From: Isoperla grammatica
Taxonomy: Eukaryota > Arthropoda > Insecta > Plecoptera > Perlodidae
Length of the DNA: 64,000 nt
NCBI GenBank assembly: GCA_945910005.1
Contig: OX246741.1
Coordinates: 52,028,424-52,092,423 of the forward strand
Reading direction: 5' to 3'
Shown: positions 45,701 through 57,700 of the stretch, piece after piece
How positions within the stretch are numbered: the first letter of the stretch is position 1
How the letters are laid out: each line of letters begins with the position of its first letter
The notes under the pieces: model-generated
Told to the model about the DNA's origin: nothing
Database searches by the model: none
What the model saw: the letters and a program-made list of their open reading frames with translations, nothing else
Made by a program: the position numbers and the translations under genes

Positions 45701-48700
45701 AAAGGGGGCTGTGTTTTCATCTTTCCAATATTGTGTAATGTGCATCTATTACTGGCATCATCCTTTTCCATTAACAACATGTTGACGTCATGTAGGTGGT
45801 TATTGTACGTATTGTTAGGTACCTAACTTTGATGTAGGTAGTAGCGGTGGTGTTTCTCTAGTTGTATTTCTACAGTACAGTACAAGACACAGGACCTTTA
45901 CAATTAATAGGCCTGATTACCTATGTCTCGGTATCTGTTTATCTCCCGGATGTTTCCACAATGGAAAGAATTTAAATAGTTGAATAAATATGTCCGGAAA
46001 CATAAGTACTATGTACCCGGTACTAATTGCGTGGGTTTTAGTACGAACTAAGTATAATACGTATCGGGTTTCAGGAACACAATATGAAGGAAGGAACCAC
46101 TCTACAAAATGTATTTTTTTTTTTTTTATTTTATTTATTGTCTATCCTATTCAGTTATAAAACTGATTTACAAAGGAGGACCTTAAATAAAACTAGGCGA
46201 ATGAAATCATAAATAACAATAACAACAAAAACAAAACAAACTACTGTACTACATAAAAAAAAAATCAAGAACAAGAGCAAAGAACGTAGAACGTCATTTC
46301 GTAGCTTCTCCGCTCGCAACCCACTTTCCACTTCTTTAAAACATGGTTATCTTCACACAATAAATAATAATAATAATCTTTAACTCCGTTGCAACTGTTC
46401 AGGTTGTGTGTTGATAAAATAAATAAAATGGATTTGTATTTGTTGTCTGCTCATCATTTACAGGAATTTGAGACATTTTCAGTGGGAGACTATAAAATTT
46501 GTTGCTACATATTTTTGCTCCAAAGTTACCGTTTACATATAGGTTCAGGCCAGTACAATCAGATTTAAGATTTCCAAAGTTAAAAATTACTAACCCGAAT
46601 GGGGAATCGAATTCTGGATCATCCCTCCTGGTAATCATAAATGTACTAACCTAGGAACTTTGGTATTGGTAAATTATTATAATAATTAATGTTTATAATG
46701 TTGATTTTAATATTTATTATATTAATAATATAACAAATAATGGTATATAATTAAATTAATTAGATTAGCATAGCAAAACGGAGTGAATCTCTCATTTCAA
46801 CTCCATCAGCACTTTGTCTATCCGTTTGTTTGTGTACAGAATTTTGTTCGTCGAGCACAGGTCAAACGGCTTGAGGAATTTGGCTGAAATCTTTAGCCAA
46901 CACTCGTGACCACTAAACTAGATGCTGTTAACGTAACCAGCAAAATCTGTCAAGATGCCAACCTACCAAAAATTAATTAATAAAAACAAAATTAATGAAT
47001 TATCTGCCTACATAGGCCTACATTTATGAGTTAAGACTAAAGCATGCAAATCAAAGCAATGTCAGATTGGATGACTGATGGCTTTAAAGAACCACTGGGG
47101 GTTGGGTCTGTACATATTTAATACCGGTAGACTTTTCCTGAGTATGTAGTATTGAGAAGTGAATAAGCTCTTTTTTTACGTGTTATCCCTTATCCCATAC
47201 AAAATTATAATCTGTACATACTGAGCGGTGGCTGGTGGCAGACTTTTATATTTATACTACTAGAAACTTCAGAGCCATCCATAGATGATCATATTTAACA
47301 GGTCTAAAGCATGTCGCACCATCCAACCACTTGTCTTGAATTGCATCAACATGATAACGTCAATAGAAACACAAAAGATAACTAGGTAACCGAATGTAAG
47401 TCGTAGATTCCCTTTCTGCTGCGCTTGTCCAAGTCCAAAGGTGCTTATTTGTATAACTAGCAAAAGTAGATCAAAATAAACTAAACATTGTATAGGTTGA
47501 TTTACTGTGTCACAAGATATTCCAGACTAGCAGACTAGACTAGCATTGATGTGCTAAAGCAGTTTTCACGTGATGTCACAGTGGCCGTATTGCTCTCATA
47601 TGATTTAAACATAACCTAGAGTTGTAGAAGATGAGCAAATATGACTGTTAAATTGCATAGAAGCATTGTTTAGAATAAAAAATACATGAGTAACAATAAT
47701 ACATCACAAATTACCAAACAAATTAATTTTATATAAAAAAAAAAATCGCCTAATTTTAACAAAATTAGGTGTTTTATTTCTACTACAAATCACTTCAAGT
47801 GTTTCTCCATGGCAACACTCACATAGGACTACAGTATCACAAAGATGGCCACCATCCGCTTAATTTATAATTATGCGTAATAAATCAATTGTTAAATTGT
47901 ACGGTAACTGTTTTTATCGTATGTTTATTATGTACAAACTCTTTTCCTATTTGAGATTTCCCTTTTGGACTCGTCATTATTCACCTCCATTTCCTGCCGC
48001 TTTCAAGGTCGGTTTGGCTCCAGTAGACTTCCGTATCTTCCCGTGCTCTTTTCTCTTCCACATCCCTTATCTGCTCTTCCTTCCATCTCTCCTGTAGCCT
48101 TTGTCTGTGCCGCCTTCTCACCGTTCTTACGTCAACAAATATTACCACAATACCTGCCCAGGGACTGCTTGCTACCTTATCGTGGTGGGCAGGTTTGTTT
48201 GCTTAAATGTTGATCCTGAGAGCTATGCCAGCAGAAGCATAGGTAGGATCACCCTAGCTGGACAGGTCGAGATGTAAAAGCCCGACAAAAGGCTCCCATT
48301 TGCCTTTTCCTCCCCTTTGTTATAAACATCAAATAACTCAAATCAAAGTTGTTCACACTGTCCAATCACTGATTCATATATTTCATATTTGAAATAATCT
48401 TTTCTTGGTTATCGCTCACTGGTCGATAGTGTTCGGAGCCTACAGGGTTGGTTTAGTCGCTTTAAGTTGTCCCCCACTGAAAATCAGTCTTGTTACTGAG
48501 TGGGTAGACTCGAAATATGAATTAATTATATTTTTACATAAACAATAAAATATTGCTCAGCTGTGTTGTTTATGAGCCTGTGTTATGCTTCAACTCTTTC
48601 TGCTGCAGCATTTCCCTAAAATAGTAATTTTACTTCTTGGATGTATATGCACTTAAAAACTACTACAGTATCTCTTGTAGAACAGCCAAACAGCCATTTA

Positions 48701-51700
48701 GCAACCAGACTTTTCTTTCGATCTTACTTTTATCATTGTTAGGCTTCTACTTCAGAAATGTATACCAGCATTTTAAGAGCTATTGTAATTGTAATTGTAA
48801 TTTATTTGCAGCTTTTTTATTACACTGTGATGGTACAATACCATCGTAACATTAGCCTTGTCGATATATAATACAAAATAACATAACATGTTCAATTGAC
48901 TTACAAGCTAACAAACTAAATGACACAGTAGTCTGACAGATTTACATTTAGGAGCACATTATAGTACATATGTACTTACAACAACTTAAGTTTGCTACAT
49001 GATAAAATAGAATAAATAGCATGCTCTTTCTTATGTTTTACAAGTATATTTACAGATTTACCCAGGTAGTTCTGTATATGATTACGATTGCTATGATTAC
49101 GATAGCTATTTATTGTAAAAGTCCTCTATGTTGTACAGGCACTTTTCTAGCAGATGGCGGTGGAGTTTTGTTCGAAAAAGTGAAACGTCTGAAATGGCTT
49201 TGATGTCTTCCGGCAGATAGTTAAATAGTTTTTTTCCTGCCTGACTTGGGGCCTTATCCCCAAGCTTTAATCTACCTGTAGATCTAAATAAATTTTCCTT
49301 TGTCCGAGTGTTATAATTGTGTTGATCAGCATTCTTTAAACTTGTGTGGAAGTGGTGTTCTTTCATGAAAAGTATGGTTCTATATATGTATTTGGCCGGT
49401 ACCGTAAGAATTTCTAATGTCTTAAAATGTGTTTTACAGGATTGTGTTCTTTTTAACCCAACTATGCATCGTATTGCTCGTTTTTGCAGCTTAAAAATGT
49501 GATTTGTATTTTTTTTACTGCTATTTCCCCATAGGATAATACCGTAATTTATGTGAGATTCTATTAGTGCATAGTAGGCAGTCTTCAGAAGGTTTATGTT
49601 AGAGTATTGTTTTAGTTGCCTCAACACATATATACCGGAGCATATTTTACCGCCTACATACTCAACGTGTTCGTTCCAGGAAAGATTTTCATCTACTATT
49701 ATTCCCAAAATCTTCGCCATCCTCACTATTTCTAGTCTATTCTCTCCGATAAAAACGTCCATCTCCTTGTCTATTTTCCCACTGGTGTTAAATATCATAA
49801 TATTTGTCTTTTTTTCGTTGATCGTGAGGCAGTTATTTGCAAATTGTTGTACCGTATTATTTGTTTCTATAAATGCATCTACTTCTAGGTCCTGAATATT
49901 CTTATTAGCTAACGTTAAAGTGGAGTCATCCGCGAATAGGAGAAGCTGCCCTTTTGATATATTCTCGGGGATGTTGTTGATATACATATTAAAAAATAAA
50001 GGCCCATTCACCGAGCCTTGTGGGACCCCGTGTTTTACTAACTGCATGTTTGATTTATAGGTTATCCCCTGCCCTTGTCCATCCCTATACTCTATTTCAA
50101 CATATTGTCCTCTACCACTGAGGTATGATCTTACCCAATCTAATGCTGTTCCCCCAATGCCATAGCACTCCAACTTTTTCATCAAGATATTGTGGTCAAC
50201 ACAATCGAATGCCTTCGTTAGATCCATAAACACAGCCATTGGTATGTTGCCCTTATCTATATTATCAATTATGTTATCTATGAAACTAGCCATGGCGGTT
50301 TCTGTCGACTTGTTTCGCCGAAAACCATGCTGCTGGTTTGATACCAAGTTCCTCGATTCCAGAAAGTTTACTACTCTTTTATTGAACGCTATTTCAAATA
50401 TTTTGGAGAAGGTTGGTAGAACTGACACCGGCCTGTAGTTTCCTATATCTGTTGGATCTCCTTGCTTTGGTATAGGAATGACCCTGGCAATTTTGAGTTT
50501 ATCGGGGAATTCACCCACCATAAATGAAAAGTTGAAGTTAAATGAAGCTGTTGAACATGTAGCAGTAGTTCATTCTGATTGTGATCTTCATACTCTTAAG
50601 AGGTAGGAGAGAACTTACTGATTTCCATGTTGTTTGTATGTACATGTGCTTCGTTGTTCATCGTTTGTATTGGTCAAGTACTGAACTGTAGACTACTTCA
50701 AGTCTAGACCCGTTAGGTTCGTTTGATTTACCTACAACTTTTGTTCTTTTTGCACCGTCCCCATTCTCTATAGTGGCCCAATGGGATAGAGTTTAAAACG
50801 AACAAAAAATGTGCGTTAATCAAACGAACCTAATGCCAGCTTCTGTTCGTATACTGCGTCGTACCGCCCTACATACACCAGTCGATTAATACTGGTAACC
50901 GTCGCTCAGCATGTAGCTTCAACCACATCTATGTGTGTACATGATGTGCTATCATGAAATAGTTATACTAGTCTGACTAGTTTGAAAGGCACTAAATACA
51001 TAGAAAAAAGCCTTCGTAAGTTCATATTTGAATTATTTGAGGTTAAAAGTTGCAATACACACTCATGCGGTAGAAATGCGAACTATAGAATGGAGTTGTG
51101 ATGCCAGCGCCCTCTGTGTGCTTCTAATGTCCAGTACTGTGTCTGCATAAACAGGACGACATTAGGCCTACGTATATATATTCCAGAACATTTACTACGT
51201 ACTAATTCATTGAAAGTTTTGTTTAATTCGATGCGAGGTAGTGAACGTTTTAGCTTTTGCAGACTATTGAATATTGTATGTAACACAATTGTGTTTGCTG
51301 AAGATACAAGACACATTTCATATTAGCCCAGTGTATGAATGTCCTTAATTTGAATTTGTCCGGATAATTTGTAATGATCAGTGGATCAGAATGGATCTTC
51401 TATGATACTATTTAAGGAGGAATATCTGTGGCATCATTTATCATTCTGTTGGACTACAGTGTGATACAGAGTGCATCAATGCTGATACAACATTTTAATG
51501 ATACCAAATATTTTGTTGAATGCCATATCAAACACAATACATAAATGGTTCACTAAATTATCAATGTATATCAGTGACAAGTGCATAAAATGGATGTCTG
51601 TCTCTTTTACCAGATGCAGATTGTTGTCGTGTGCAGTGAATTCAGATTAATGTCTTAAACTAATTGTTCTACTGTACAACGATATTGATTGAGATTGAGG

Positions 51701-54700
51701 TACCATCAAAGAGAAATTACATTCTCCTTTGCATTGTTCCACTTGTTCCTAGTTTCCTTTCTCCTCTATCTACCTAGATGAAACTATTGGATTTTGAGGG
51801 GGGGTGTTGAAGATTTGTTTTTGTTTGCTAGCTTCAGCCCGACTGACCAAAAGTTTGTCACTTGCTCGGACGACGGCACGCTGCGAATCTGGGACTTCGG
51901 GCGCTGCTTTGAAGAGAGAATACTTAGAGGTAAGGACACCTACCTGTTCTCTTGAATTGATAACATTAAAATTCCGTGTTTTTTAAAACTTATCTTCTTT
52001 AAAAGTTGTTAAAAGCCGTGTCATACGATCGAGAAACGCGGGCTCGAAAATTTCCATGTTCAACTTCCTAGCAAGTCAAGTTTACGAGCTCCGATCAAAA
52101 CCAAATCAAAACCATTATTTTAACACGTGACAAATGATAATTTATTATCTTATGCTACACATTATCTTATATTCTATTATTATTATCTATTATTCTTCTG
52201 TCAAGTATTGGAGATAGTAATAACTCGATTGTGTTACCCGGCTTTAAGACATCAAATAAATCAATTTATATTTATACTAGTCTACCCACTCAGTTACAAG
52301 AACTGATTTTCAGTGTGGGACATTTATACCATGTGCTTTGTTGCTATGACGGTTCTAAAGTCACCGCTTACATATATGCTAGTACAGGGGTGGACAAATG
52401 CCCCAATAATGTAGGAGCCAGCAACAACATGTTGTGCGGAATAGCCGGGGTCTGGGGCAAAGCCCCAGCCACCAGACGCTAAAATTTTGTTAGGACTGCA
52501 GTATGTTTGACTGTCTGAAACGCGATTTTTGCGAAATTGCAGACAAAATAAAGTGGCGGGAATAGAGGAATTTTTTTTTGTGTTAAATGAATGAAAATAT
52601 GTACTTGTTAGTTCTTGATAATTTAGGGACCAGCATGAAATTCTTACTGACCCGGGCGAGTGGGCGACCGCTATTTTGCTACCCCTGCGTTAGTATCATA
52701 TTGATATCGCACTGAATTTCACTAAAAGCTACTCATTGAAATGAGTTAAATTAAATTCATATAAAGTTCAACTTTCTTATTATTTTTCGTACAAATTTGT
52801 TTAGAATTCGCCATTTTTAGGGCAAGTTAAAGTCAACTGTTAATTTTTTCTAGAAATTACGAGCAAACATTTGCAAATTTAAGCATTAGGCCTAGTGACA
52901 TGATTTAGCAATAATTTGCAAAAATGAAAACGGTTTATTGTACTTTAAACTTGCCAAAAGATTGACAGATGAGCTGAAAAGCGTACTAAACCCGGCAGAA
53001 GGGCTCATTTCCTAAACCTCTAATATTGCTGTTTATTGAGTGCATATAATATAACTGCAGTAATAACAATATAAAACACTGTGCTTGTTGTTGGTGTTAA
53101 GTCCCATAACTAGTGCTTACAATAATATAGAATGGGATGTTGTCTTTAAATTGGTTGACTAAGACTACACACACATAAAATGTAGAATGTATGAAACAGT
53201 CCTAGGGCCGGTTTCACCAAACTTTTAAACTCCAATTAGCCGAGTATTCAAAGATTCATTGCAAACAAACATGGCGAGTGCCATGCATTTTACATGTAAT
53301 GTTTGTTCAATTCAATTTTCAGATCATTTTATTCCCATAAATCATGAACATACTTCCACCACAGTACATACATACAATAAACATTAATTAAACATAAGAG
53401 AGCAAAATATAATGTATACATACAACAAATTGAATACCTTGCTAAGGGAAGTTCGCGTAAGGAAAAGAATCTTTGTGCTCGAGCTATGTGATGTAAATAT
53501 TTATACGTAACAGACAATCAAAGTATGGTTACCAAACCAAGTTTTATTGTGGCCTCACTGACTATGTGTAAGGGATGGTCCACACAGATTTTTTAAGCAT
53601 AAGATTTAAGGTTTTACGCGTAGTCGTAAAGTTGGATCATAGGAAACACGTACTGGCGTTCACACAAAGTTTTAGTTTTAAGACATTGTTTTCATTGTTG
53701 TTTTTAAAACAACGTCTTAAAACCTTAAATCTTATGCTTAAAAAATCTGTGTGGACCAGCCTTAAAGCACAAAAAGGAGACAAGCTCTTGATGCATCTTC
53801 TGTGATTTAAGTAATGTGGCGCAACCTTGCTTCGACCTCTGCTCAACTGATTACAGTGCAAGGATCTATATTTATTTTTATTTTCTTAAATTTATTTGGA
53901 GGACTTATACTTTACCTATTTCTTTATTCACATTTGATTCTTACATGGTAGAGAGAGAGAGAGGGAGAGAGAAATTTGTAGGTTGGAACATTAAGTGACA
54001 AAAACAAATAAAGAGCACAGGCCAGCCTGATTGCAAAATACAGAATATAGGAATAAAATACAATGAGATAAGTTTAGGACCTAGTGTCTATATTTAAAAT
54101 GTGTACCAATATTTGTACCAAATAAAATAAAAATAAATGTTAGAATACAATTATGTGACAGTAATAGATGTACTAGCTTGGTCTTTGCGGTTAAAGCTGA
54201 CTGCAAGAGTACCGACCCAGGAATGGGTTTGACTGGTAGGGTGGATAAGTATTCGTGCAGAGAAAAGTGACTGTTTTCGTCGACGAAAGATTTGAAACGA
54301 TGACTTGACAGTCTTATGTCATTGATCTCCGTCAAGTTCAGCTTGTCATTATCAGAGGTCAACTTTTATTCTTTTGTAAAGAAATACACTTTCGATATAA
54401 CTACGTATTGATTTACGTACGGGCAAGTAAGAGTGTTTTCGGCCATTATGGGGCGTGCCTTTGCAATGCGTACTAGACTTTAACAACTTTGTACATGGCT
54501 CGTCGGTCTTGTGGTCTTATTACCGCTTCCAATGCAGGAGAACCAGGGTTCGATTCCTGTTTCAAGCTGGGTTTCTTATGTTTTGAAATTGGCTTTTATC
54601 TCTCTACATGTAAATTTGTAGTTGCTGGTGCGAATGTAAACGGTGGCGTCGAAGCCGTCGTAGCTACGAAGCACATAGTAAATGGTATTATCCCCCTCTG

Positions 54701-57700
54701 ACATTCAGTTCTTGTAAGTGTGGATTTATTTATTTATAGGCACCGAGATTGGCCACTGATGGCTCTAGTGTAAACGAATGAAGCGCTCAAAGTGGCAATG
54801 TCGCGCAACAACCTGCTGAAGCAGCGTCGTTCTTCCTATGTCGATAATGGCAAATTGTGAAAATTGTTTAATTAAATACGGCTTTTAAAATTTTTGGGCA
54901 GGTTATGAATCCCATCAGTAAATCTTAAAAATTGGCAAGCCACCATTTTAATCAGGACACGTTTTAGACGTACAAACAACAAATAACACACAACATACAC
55001 AAACAAAACAAGACAATAAAAACCAAAACAAAAATACAAAACAAAACAACAAAACAAAATAAATACACATCAACAATAAAAAACAAAACAAACACCAAAC
55101 GAAAAACAAGATATATCACAATAATAGACAGCACTATTTTCAACCGCAAAATGAAATCTTCAGCAGGTAGTTGCTAAATTTGGCCACATATAGCACTTTA
55201 TGTACTAACACACGGTGCCTATACTCCATTTGTGCTAAACTTCAAGTGGATTGTTGTGAAAAACCTCAGATAACATCTGTTAACTGGGAAGCATTAGCCC
55301 AATCCGAAAGTGGCCCTAAAGTCATGCCGTGTGCATCAGAGGCATGCAATATGGTTCCACTGTGCTGGCGTAAGCTACCAGGGTTGTAGCCACACCATGG
55401 TTACGTACTCCCGGGACCGAATGTGGGTTTGGCAAAACTCCACTAGCAAGATATTGGAGACTCTATGCCACCTAGAGTGGGCTGTGAGCGATCATACCCA
55501 ATTTAGATATGATACCTTGTATAACTTCCATAAAGTGCTTCAAATATTATCCCTCTATTACATTATTTATAGCAATTGTTACTATAGATGTACTTGGCAC
55601 ATAAAACTAAATACAGTAAATATTAACATGTGCTGTGTATAAAATTAACAATCGGCTGAATAATGCAGAAAACTAGTGAAACCTCGTACCATGGCTGACG
55701 GAATGACAAAGTCTACCACACACTTTGCACGCGGGTAAGGTTAAGCCGTCCCACAGCCATCTATATTTCCACGACATCATTATTGCATCCGTCAAATGAG
55801 GGGCATACTAAAATTTATTTGGGTAGGAACGCTCACAGCGCTGCAGTCATACGTTTTACCATAGTGCAACAAGAGCTCCTTAATACTTTACCATGCTGTG
55901 ACAATACTGAAAACTTGCATTTTTGGAGGGCGAACGATTAACGCTAGCGCTCCCTGTGCCTTGGAGTAACTAAAATTGATTGCAAAATAGGAAATAAATG
56001 GAATCGTTGTGCTTTCACAGCCGTCTAACTTTGAAACTCCCGGCTGGAGTTACTCCTCGCGCTAGGTTCGCTGCTAAACACATTCGCCTCTATCACGAAC
56101 AATGATAATATCGGACAGTATCCAGTATTGTCACAACATTGTACAATATTTGCCATTATAAATAAATAAATTCGTATTTATAGTGTCTACCCACTCAGTA
56201 ACAAGACTGATTTTCAGTGGGGGACTTTAATTTAAAGCGACTAAACCAACCCTGTAAGCTCCGAACACCATCGACGAGTGAGCGATAACCAATCAAAGAT
56301 CTATATTTCAAATGTGAAAGATGAATCAGTGCTTGGACAGTGCGAACACCTGCGGAGCGAGGTCGATTCAGAACAACTTTGAATTTATTGAGTGCACAAG
56401 CTATACTTTGAATGTTGTAGTTAACCAAGGTAGGCCTATGACAATGACATGTTAGCTATCTGTATTTCAATACATCACTCCAATAGTGTTTTACTTGTTA
56501 AAATGTTATTGGTAGGTAGAAAAAATGTTGAGTTTGGCAAGTGGGTATACACAATGGTACTGTAATTATGGGACGCACAGCCAAACAAAATGATGTCAGC
56601 TGCTGCATGCTACTCAACTGTGTCTGAAAGTTCTTAAACTTCAAAGCACTACATTTTATTTCAAGAACGTGACAATTTATCATGTAGGTTCTTCCGGTTT
56701 GGTTTTAAATCAGATCTTCTGTATTTTAAGATTGGCAACACAGAGCACTTTGCACACAGTCAAGGTCAGGTGCGTGCTTATCAACGCATCACACAGCGTT
56801 TCAACTATTGTTATTAAACACGCAATTAAAAACCATTTATTGATATTGTATGTTGCATTTGGAATGGTGTTCCTTCCTAGGGACTGCTGCCTTATCGCGG
56901 TGGGCAGGTTTGCGTGCTTTGTTGACTCCGAGAGCTAGGCCGGCGGAAGCTTAGGGCCACCTTAGCCTAGCCGGACAAGTCGGAAGTGGAGAAGCGAGAC
57001 GAAAGGCAGTCCATATCCTCCCCTTTCCTTCTTCCTCTACCCCTTACCTACTTGTGCCTTTCCTCCAAATACCCATCGACGTCATATGATCGTAGTTGTC
57101 GAGCACGTTGTTAGACAACAAATAGTCAAATAAATAATGGAATGGTATTGAAATTTTACACACTTTAGTTAAACAAAATTACACGTTACAAATTGCAGAA
57201 GAGAGGGATACTTGATGAAGACAGAAGAGTGGCACTGAACATAAAAGTAAACTACTCGGTCACAAAAGTTTAACGTTTTAAAACGTTCTGCGGATATCTT
57301 AGCTTTTCAATTAAAAGTTTGCACAAATAGGTAAGGATTATGTAACTTGAACAATTCCCTATAAACAGTTATGTATTCCCATGCATGTGTTCATTTAAAA
57401 AGTTCCTTCCCCAGGTATTCATTTATGTTATTTCACCATGTGATTTGTACAGAGTACAAATATTGGTACAAACAATATATACATACAAAACTACAAAATA
57501 CACATAACAGTAAGGGTTGATCAGAGAAACGGGATTTTAAGTTGTTAATTATCAAAAAATTATGATTAATCACAATGCAATTTTAGACTTAATGATGATT
57601 ATGTATGTCAGGTCACGGTGCAGATGTGAAGTGTGTCCATTGGCACCCGCAGAAGTCGCTCATCATATCTGGATCTAAGGATAACCAGCAGCCTGTCAAA

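Larger units (their letters stand above)
39394..51831 (+). other. WDR33 intron, 12.4 kb, retroelement-rich
   Basis: Contains SINEs (39484, 40030, 44641, 45045, 46430), retroposon tails, an RTE-like leader (48160), a SINE domain (48340), a non-LTR element (48783-50575) and a small MITE (50713). Stretches 40250-44640, 45120-46115, 46665-48155 and 50840-51830 hold no recognised feature apart from a minus-strand frame at 43080. Confidence 0.85.
51930..57611 (+). other. WDR33 intron, 5.7 kb
   Basis: Holds SINE domain fragments (52240, 54488, 56160), a non-LTR tail (53290), a small MITE (53571), a 330-bp dispersed repeat (55470) and an RTE-like leader (56872). The remainder is AT-rich with an A/C-rich tract at 54970-55100. 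Confidence 0.85.

Noticed and set aside
49596..49895. 99-codon plus-strand frame
   Set aside because: Antisense shadow of the non-LTR reverse transcriptase.
53208..53290. GGGCCGGTTTCACCAAAC, resembling a MITE terminus
   Set aside because: No inverted partner or target duplication found nearby.
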